A stretch of DNA of 9,551 nt from UBA3792 sp045576895 (lineage in GTDB: Bacteria; Bacillota; Clostridia; Christensenellales; CAG-138), in contig JAZNHI010000231.1 of assembly GCA_045576895.1 (NCBI GenBank), forward strand, positions 1 through 9,551, in the 5' to 3' direction. The translations under genes and the position numbers were made by a program. This document shows positions 5,908 through 9,551 of this stretch, in pieces. The notes beneath the pieces are model-generated. The model had not been told where the DNA came from and did no database searches. It saw nothing but the letters and a program-made list of their open reading frames with translations. How positions within the stretch are numbered: position 1 is the first letter of the stretch; every line of letters starts with the position of its first letter.

Positions 5908-7338
5908 TTATCCGGGCCGCTTCTGCTGATCGAACAGCAGGGTCAGCGGCACGTCGAGCCGGAACGGTCTGCCGCCGACGGAGGAAAACGTCAGGCGGAA
6001 TACGCGTCCGACGCCTCTCAGCGGGATCTCCGTTACGCCCTCCGGCACGGAGGAAAGCCACGCCGTCGTTTCATACACGCCGCCGTCCGCACCGACGCGC
6101 ACACGGATCTGCCCCTCTCCGCTTGCCGTGAGCCGCAGAAGCGTCTTGTTCGTGTCCTTGCGCCCGAGATCGATCGCAGGCGTTTTGTAGCTGACGTCGA
6201 TCGGATCGCCGTCATAGCTCGTATTGCTGTCGAATACGACGAGCTTCCCTTCCCCGGTCAGCACATGCAGCTCGCCGTGAACGGTCAAAAGATCCGCCGT
6301 CGTGAACCCTCGTTTCAGCATGAACCGGTCCCGCAAAACGTCGTATTCGATCACCGTATCGTTGTACGGCGCGCCGTACCGCGTACGGGTTGCAAAGTAC
6401 AGCGTGTCGTCGCATGCCGCGGCGCGCACGCCGCCGAGATTCGACTGCCGGAGCAGCGGCTCCAGCGCGCGGAACGCCGCGCTTTTGCGCACGGTCTGTC
6501 CGTCGTAAAAGCACAGCCCGCCGTCCGTCAGAAAGAACAGGCGGTCCGCATAGCGCACGCAGGCGGTGTGCAGCGGCTGACGGAACGCCGCGTCCACGGC
6601 GACGATGCGGTAGTTCGACGGGCGATCGCCCAGAAGGCGGTACAGGGAGTCGCGCTTGAAGATCAACAGCTGATTCGACAGCGCGAACAGTCCCGTGATC
6701 GGATCGTCGTCCACGCCGACGTCCGCAAACCCGCCCGAAACATTTTCGCTCGCGGGGTCCGACCGCCAGTCGTCGATCGTGCGTCCGCCGCCCGGCGCCT
6801 TACTCCAGTAGAGACGGCTCGGCGCAAGCGGATCGCCCGCCGCAAACAGCCGTCCGAAATACAGCTCCGCATAGCTCACCTTTCTGTCGGACTGCTTTTC
6901 CTCCGTGCCGAACACGTCGACCAGCCCCGTGTCCGGGTCGAACGCGAGCATCGGTTCGGTCCCGCAGGCAATGAGAAGCCGGTCCGACGTGCCGATGCGC
7001 GCCTTCAGGAAATCCATCCGCTCGCCCGTCACGCCGCGCTCGAACTGATACAGCGGACGCCAGATCCCGGCGTTCGCATCGTAAAGAAACAGCATGTCCT
7101 GCGAGGCGGCAAGATACCGGTTCCCGCGCTCGGCGGCATAGACGTACATTCGCTCGAACCGCGTGTCCGCTTCGACCGCCTCCGGCATCACGCGCGAAAA
7201 GCCCTTTGCGGAGCAGAGCGCGCCGGAGCGCGTGTCTGCGTTAACTGCCTCCGGGCTCATGTCCTGCTTCAGCAGCCCTTCGGAAAGGTCCATCCGCACG
7301 CTGCCGAACGACGGCAGCGTCATGGTCTGATATGCCAT
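5908..7338 (-). CDS. Beta-propeller tail nozzle / DNA-stabilisation-like phage protein
   Basis: This 476-aa protein is rich in beta strands and has repeated blade-like segments. Examples are the stretch 157-180 containing ELYFGRLFAAGDPLAPSRLY, followed by IDDW at 188-191; ITGLFALSNQLLIFKRDSLY (214-233); and RYADRLFFLTDGGLCFYDGQ. The pattern of 'view of the device, its value, next blade' resembles podovirus nozzle proteins and P22 gp10-type packaged-DNA stabilisation proteins, which close the portal-adaptor channel below the head. The C-terminal third (after about residue 370) looks like a separate beta-sandwich domain. It directly follows the adaptor-like gene, the order seen in short-tailed phages. 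AGGGAGG overlaps the upstream TGA and precedes the ATG well. The fold call is fairly firm; the exact tail position is inferred. Confidence 0.7.
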   Translation of the reverse strand: MAYQTMTLPSFGSVRMDLSEGLLKQDMSPEAVNADTRSGALCSAKGFSRVMPEAVEADTRFERMYVYAAERGNRYLAASQDMLFLYDANAGIWRPLYQFERGVTGERMDFLKARIGTSDRLLIACGTEPMLAFDPDTGLVDVFGTEEKQSDRKVSYAELYFGRLFAAGDPLAPSRLYWSKAPGGGRTIDDWRSDPASENVSGGFADVGVDDDPITGLFALSNQLLIFKRDSLYRLLGDRPSNYRIVAVDAAFRQPLHTACVRYADRLFFLTDGGLCFYDGQTVRKSAAFRALEPLLRQSNLGGVRAAACDDTLYFATRTRYGAPYNDTVIEYDVLRDRFMLKRGFTTADLLTVHGELHVLTGEGKLVVFDSNTSYDGDPIDVSYKTPAIDLGRKDTNKTLLRLTASGEGQIRVRVGADGGVYETTAWLSSVPEGVTEIPLRGVGRVFRLTFSSVGGRPFRLDVPLTLLFDQQKRPG

Positions 7339-7350
7339 AGACGCCTCCCT

Positions 7351-7905
7351 TCAGAAGCGGTTGACGATCCGGTAGTCGGTCGGTTCGTCAAAATCGAGCT
7401 TCAGCCTGCGCTTCCGCGTTTCATAGAGCGACAGCGCGGAGGCGGCGTGGTTCATGCCCTGCGCGTCGTTGGTCAGACAGAACCGTCCCGTCATGTACAG
7501 CACAATCAGCGGATCGCAGGCGGATGGCAGCTCCGGTTCGTCGTCGTCAAGGACGAGCGTCCTCGGCAGATACCGGTATACGACCGTCATCAGTCCGTCC
7601 TGCACGCCCGGCACGCGAAGCGTGTTCGTGTCCGTTCCGTAGAAGAACGGCACGCGCATGCCGCCGCGTTCCGCGCCCAGCACCTTGGCAACCGTATACG
7701 GAAGCGCGGACAGGTCAAGGACGCCGTTCCGAAGCATCAGAGGATCGCGCCGCCACGGACGGAAGGTCTCGTAGAGGTCGACCACCGCCTCGTTCGCAAA
7801 GCGAAGGAGCTTTTCCTTCCACAGCGGCAGCGCGGCGGTATCTTCGGGATGATCCAGCTCCGCAAGCGCGTTTTGAATGAGTTCCGATACCGTCAAACCG
7901 ATCAC
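7351..7905 (-). CDS. Head-tail adaptor-like phage protein
   Basis: The protein has 184 aa with a GTG start whose bases overlap the upstream stop (GTGA, 7902-7905), indicating coupled translation. The N-terminal helix (TVSELIQNALAELD) is followed by KEKLLRFANEAVVDLYETF and DPLMLRNGVLDLSALPYTVAK. Later come a Tyr-rich strand region (MTVVYRYLPRTLVLDDD) and a C-terminal helix (SALSLYETRKRRLKL). This helix-bundle plus strand arrangement resembles adaptor/connector proteins that bind below the portal (SU10-type adaptors), and the next gene is nozzle-like. The reading frame stays open upstream to 8196, but that part is arginine-rich shadow sequence across the 85-aa gene and is not coding. A TTG at 7896 is a less likely alternative start. 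Confidence 0.65.
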   Translation of the reverse strand: MIGLTVSELIQNALAELDHPEDTAALPLWKEKLLRFANEAVVDLYETFRPWRRDPLMLRNGVLDLSALPYTVAKVLGAERGGMRVPFFYGTDTNTLRVPGVQDGLMTVVYRYLPRTLVLDDDEPELPSACDPLIVLYMTGRFCLTNDAQGMNHAASALSLYETRKRRLKLDFDEPTDYRIVNRF

Positions 7906-8159
7906 CCGATCTTTCTGCCGCCGACGCCGGAGAACGATTCCACCGCGCTGCGGCCTTCCGGGATCTGTCTGCGGCTTTCGGCAATCACCTTTGCGATGCG
8001 CTTCGGAACCTCGACGACCGTATCGGTCGGGATCCGGAAGCTCACGCCGTTCAGCGCGCCTTCCAGAAACGCGCCGGTCCCGTCGGAGGGGATGTATACG
8101 GAGACGGGCGTATCGCCGTCCGTGCGCGCGTTCGGCGCAGTTTTCTTTTTGTTTTCCAT
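7902..8159 (-). CDS. Small prophage protein following the capsid gene (function unknown)
   Basis: The protein has 85 aa. The N-terminus is basic and disordered (MENKKKTAPNARTDGD). A compact beta segment follows (VSVYIPSDG, then GALNGVSFRIPTDTVVEVPK), then a helix (RIAKVIAESRRQ). Small proteins with a 'V-x-IP ... NG-x-x-(F/Y/W)-x-(I/V) ... VEVP ... AEV' layout are common just after capsid genes in Firmicutes phages; no function is established that I know of. GAAAGGAG precedes the ATG at 8159. Its TGA overlaps the GTG of the adaptor-like gene. It may be a minor head or connector protein. Confidence 0.7.
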   Translation of the reverse strand: MENKKKTAPNARTDGDTPVSVYIPSDGTGAFLEGALNGVSFRIPTDTVVEVPKRIAKVIAESRRQIPEGRSAVESFSGVGGRKIG

Positions 8160-8182
8160 CGGTATTGCTCCTTTCTTTCATC

Positions 8183-8207
8183 CGGGGGAAGGACAAGCCT
8201 TCCCCCG
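8183..8207 (-). other. Strong RNA hairpin between capsid and downstream late genes
   Basis: CGGGGGAAGG and CCTTCCCCCG pair perfectly (10 bp, 5-base loop) in the 59-base gap after the capsid stop. On the minus strand it is followed by GATGAAAGAAAGG, with no T-tract, so it should not terminate efficiently. It more likely protects the capsid message 3' end or partly reduces expression of the genes below. Confidence 0.6.
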
Positions 8208-8218
8208 CTCGTTTCCCG

Positions 8219-9430
8219 TTACGCGGAGACCGTGTGCTCGATGCGCACGATCCACAGCGGATTCAGCACCTTCGCCGCGTACGCCGCGACCTTTGCGCCG
8301 ACCGTTGCGCGCTGGTTCAGCGGATCGCCGCTGCCCTCGCTGCCGTGCGGCTTGATGATCGTTTCCATCGTGCCGGAACCGTCGACGTCGATCACGCCGT
8401 AGGCGTCCGCGCCGAACACCAGCGTTGCATGGACGTCCTTCATGTGATGGCTGTCGTCGAACGCGCCGCCGTCGATCGTGTAGAACGGATCGCGGATCGT
8501 GAACGTCACGCCGGACGTGAGCGTCATCGTGTTCGTCTCGCGGTTGTAGGACGCGATCGTGTACTCGTCATCATCACAGTAGATCTTGTTGCCGGCGACC
8601 GACAGATAGCGGATCTGCTCCTCGGTCGGGGTCGTCCTGAACTGGATGCTGGTGATCGAAAGGTTGTTGCTGCCCTGCTTCGGCATGAGGTAAACCGTCT
8701 GACGATAAACCTTCGCCTCGGTCGATTCGACGAACACGACGCCGAAGAGACGTCCGATCTCGCCGGAATAGATCTGCTCCGCGTTGCTGTATTTCGAAAC
8801 GTCCTGCCACAGCGGGTCGTTCTGCAGGTCGTACGTCGCGTCCGGCGAGCAGATGCAGACGTAGTGCGGACGGCGCACGGAGCCGTCGATCGCGCTCGTG
8901 AACATGCGCGCCTTGTTCTTCTTCAGCGTGCGGACCGCCTTGCGGATCTCCGCGACGGTCAGGTACTCGGTGTCGCCGAGCTCTTCGCGCTGGCTCTTGC
9001 CGTTTGCGTACTGCACGTTGGTCGTGGCGCACATCGCGTCGCGCGTGACCCATTCGATCACGGTGCCGAGCTGTTCGCCCAGCAGCTCCGCAGAATCCGC
9101 AAGCACCTCGTCGTACGCGGTGAGGTCCAGAAGATCGCTGACCTCAACGTACGCGCCGTACTGGCTGACCTCCGCCTCCACGTTGGACTGCGAAAGCGTC
9201 TGTCCGGTGGGCGTGACGCCCTCCACGAGCGTCAGCGCGTCGACGTCGGGCGTGAAGAGATTGTACTTGCGGAACTCCACGCGCTTGCCGCCGTGCCGCG
9301 GGATGCTGCGCTTCTGCCCGAAGTTTGCATGGACCAGGCGCGTCTTTGCGGTTTCGAGCAGCTTCTTGTCATAGAACTGCTTGTTGAAATACGCATTGTT
9401 TACGGTGTTCAGAGTGGTATTGGTGTTCAT
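8219..9430 (-). CDS. N4-gp56 family phage major capsid protein
   Basis: The protein has 403 aa and forms the phage head shell (HK97-fold). Recognisable family segments are RHGGKRVEFRKYNLFTPDVD (45-64), LVEGVTPTGQTLSQSNVEAE (68-87), QYGAYVEVSDLLDLTAYD (90-107), GEIGRLFGVVFVESTEAK (223-240), LVFGADAYGVI (337-347) and DPLNQRATVGAK (369-380) leading into IVRIE. This is the usual N4-gp56 order. Residues about 241-332 form an extra beta-rich stretch that separates the last two conserved blocks and makes this protein longer than many relatives. AAGGAGG precedes the ATG, directly after the stop of a scaffold-like gene. Genes downstream encode the connector and tail. Most virion protein comes from this gene, so a strong ribosome site and the hairpin behind it make sense. 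Confidence 0.92.
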   Translation of the reverse strand: MNTNTTLNTVNNAYFNKQFYDKKLLETAKTRLVHANFGQKRSIPRHGGKRVEFRKYNLFTPDVDALTLVEGVTPTGQTLSQSNVEAEVSQYGAYVEVSDLLDLTAYDEVLADSAELLGEQLGTVIEWVTRDAMCATTNVQYANGKSQREELGDTEYLTVAEIRKAVRTLKKNKARMFTSAIDGSVRRPHYVCICSPDATYDLQNDPLWQDVSKYSNAEQIYSGEIGRLFGVVFVESTEAKVYRQTVYLMPKQGSNNLSITSIQFRTTPTEEQIRYLSVAGNKIYCDDDEYTIASYNRETNTMTLTSGVTFTIRDPFYTIDGGAFDDSHHMKDVHATLVFGADAYGVIDVDGSGTMETIIKPHGSEGSGDPLNQRATVGAKVAAYAAKVLNPLWIVRIEHTVSA

Positions 9431-9442
9431 AGGTTCCTCCTT

Positions 9443-9551
9443 TTAGATGTGAACTCGTTTGCCGTTGTGCGCGGCGTTTCTGTACTGCTGTTCCAATGCC
9501 GAGAACGCTTCTCTCGACATCGACATGTAATCCGGCGCGGGCGCGACCGCA
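9443..9551 (-). CDS. C-terminal end of a phage gene upstream of capsid (5' part outside window)
   Basis: Only the last 35 codons and a TAA are inside the window: AVAPAPDYMSMSREAFSALE, then QQYRNAAHNGKRVHI. The Ala/Pro-rich stretch leading into a short amphipathic, basic helix resembles the C-termini of capsid scaffolding proteins, which commonly precede capsid genes. The gap to the capsid ATG is 12 bases and holds its ribosome site. Scaffold is a guess from position and composition. Confidence 0.55.
   Translation of the reverse strand, partial: AVAPAPDYMSMSREAFSALEQQYRNAAHNGKRVHI

Noticed and set aside
4767..6131. Plus-strand open frame of about 454 codons
   Set aside because: It is arginine-rich low-complexity sequence antisense to the 282-aa, 65-aa and nozzle-like genes and spans the operon promoter; it is shadow sequence.
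7906..8196. N-terminal extension of the adaptor-like gene to 8196
   Set aside because: The added 97 residues are arginine-rich, out of frame with the well-supported 85-aa gene, and have no conserved character; the GTG at 7905 overlapping the previous stop is a better start.
5713..8355. Very long open frame of about 880 codons on the plus strand
   Set aside because: It runs opposite to five well-supported phage genes, is Arg/Val/His/Gln-rich without recognisable domains, and has no ribosome site. It is a by-product of the GC-rich codon pattern.

Overview
All genes that can be supported in this window lie on the minus strand, so transcription runs from high to low coordinates. The sequence is visibly GC-rich, with strong G/C preference at third codon positions. 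Shine-Dalgarno sites are strong (AGGAGG-type) and often overlap the stop codon of the gene upstream. The combination of a tandem PII-like protein, a fused DUF1538 membrane protein, a DUF4037/TPR gene pair and an N4-gp56-type capsid suggests a GC-rich member of the Clostridia (Bacillota). That assignment is inference; no taxonomic marker gene is present.

Region A (about 9551 down to 4845) is the head and tail part of a short-tailed, podovirus-like prophage. In transcription order it holds the end of a gene that may be a scaffold, an N4-gp56-family major capsid protein, a small 85-aa protein of unknown role, a head-tail adaptor-like protein, a beta-propeller nozzle/DNA-stabilisation-like protein, a 65-aa coiled-coil protein, and a 282-aa helical protein with proline- and glycine-rich linkers. 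The genes overlap by a few bases or have short gaps and look like one late transcript. Terminase and portal would lie beyond position 9551. No integrase, lysis gene, tail fibre or attachment site is visible.

Region B (4740 down to 1716) is a three-gene chromosomal operon with its own promoter (-10 at 4772-4777, -35 at 4795-4800) and an intrinsic terminator (1669-1700). It encodes a small membrane protein ending in a TrkA-C (RCK_C) ligand-binding domain, a 509-aa fused double-DUF1538 membrane protein, and a soluble protein made of two PII-like halves. I read it as a cation transport system, probably cation/proton antiport, with two separate ligand-sensing parts. This is the most interesting candidate system in the window.

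Region C (1612 down to the left edge) is a second short operon: a TPR protein overlapping a DUF4037 nucleotidyltransferase-fold protein that runs off the window. Its promoter (-35 TTTACA, 17-bp spacer, -10 TATACT) overlaps the T-tract of the Region B terminator. No gene-free stretch exceeds about 105 bases, and I see no tRNA, rRNA, CRISPR array, insertion sequence or riboswitch.
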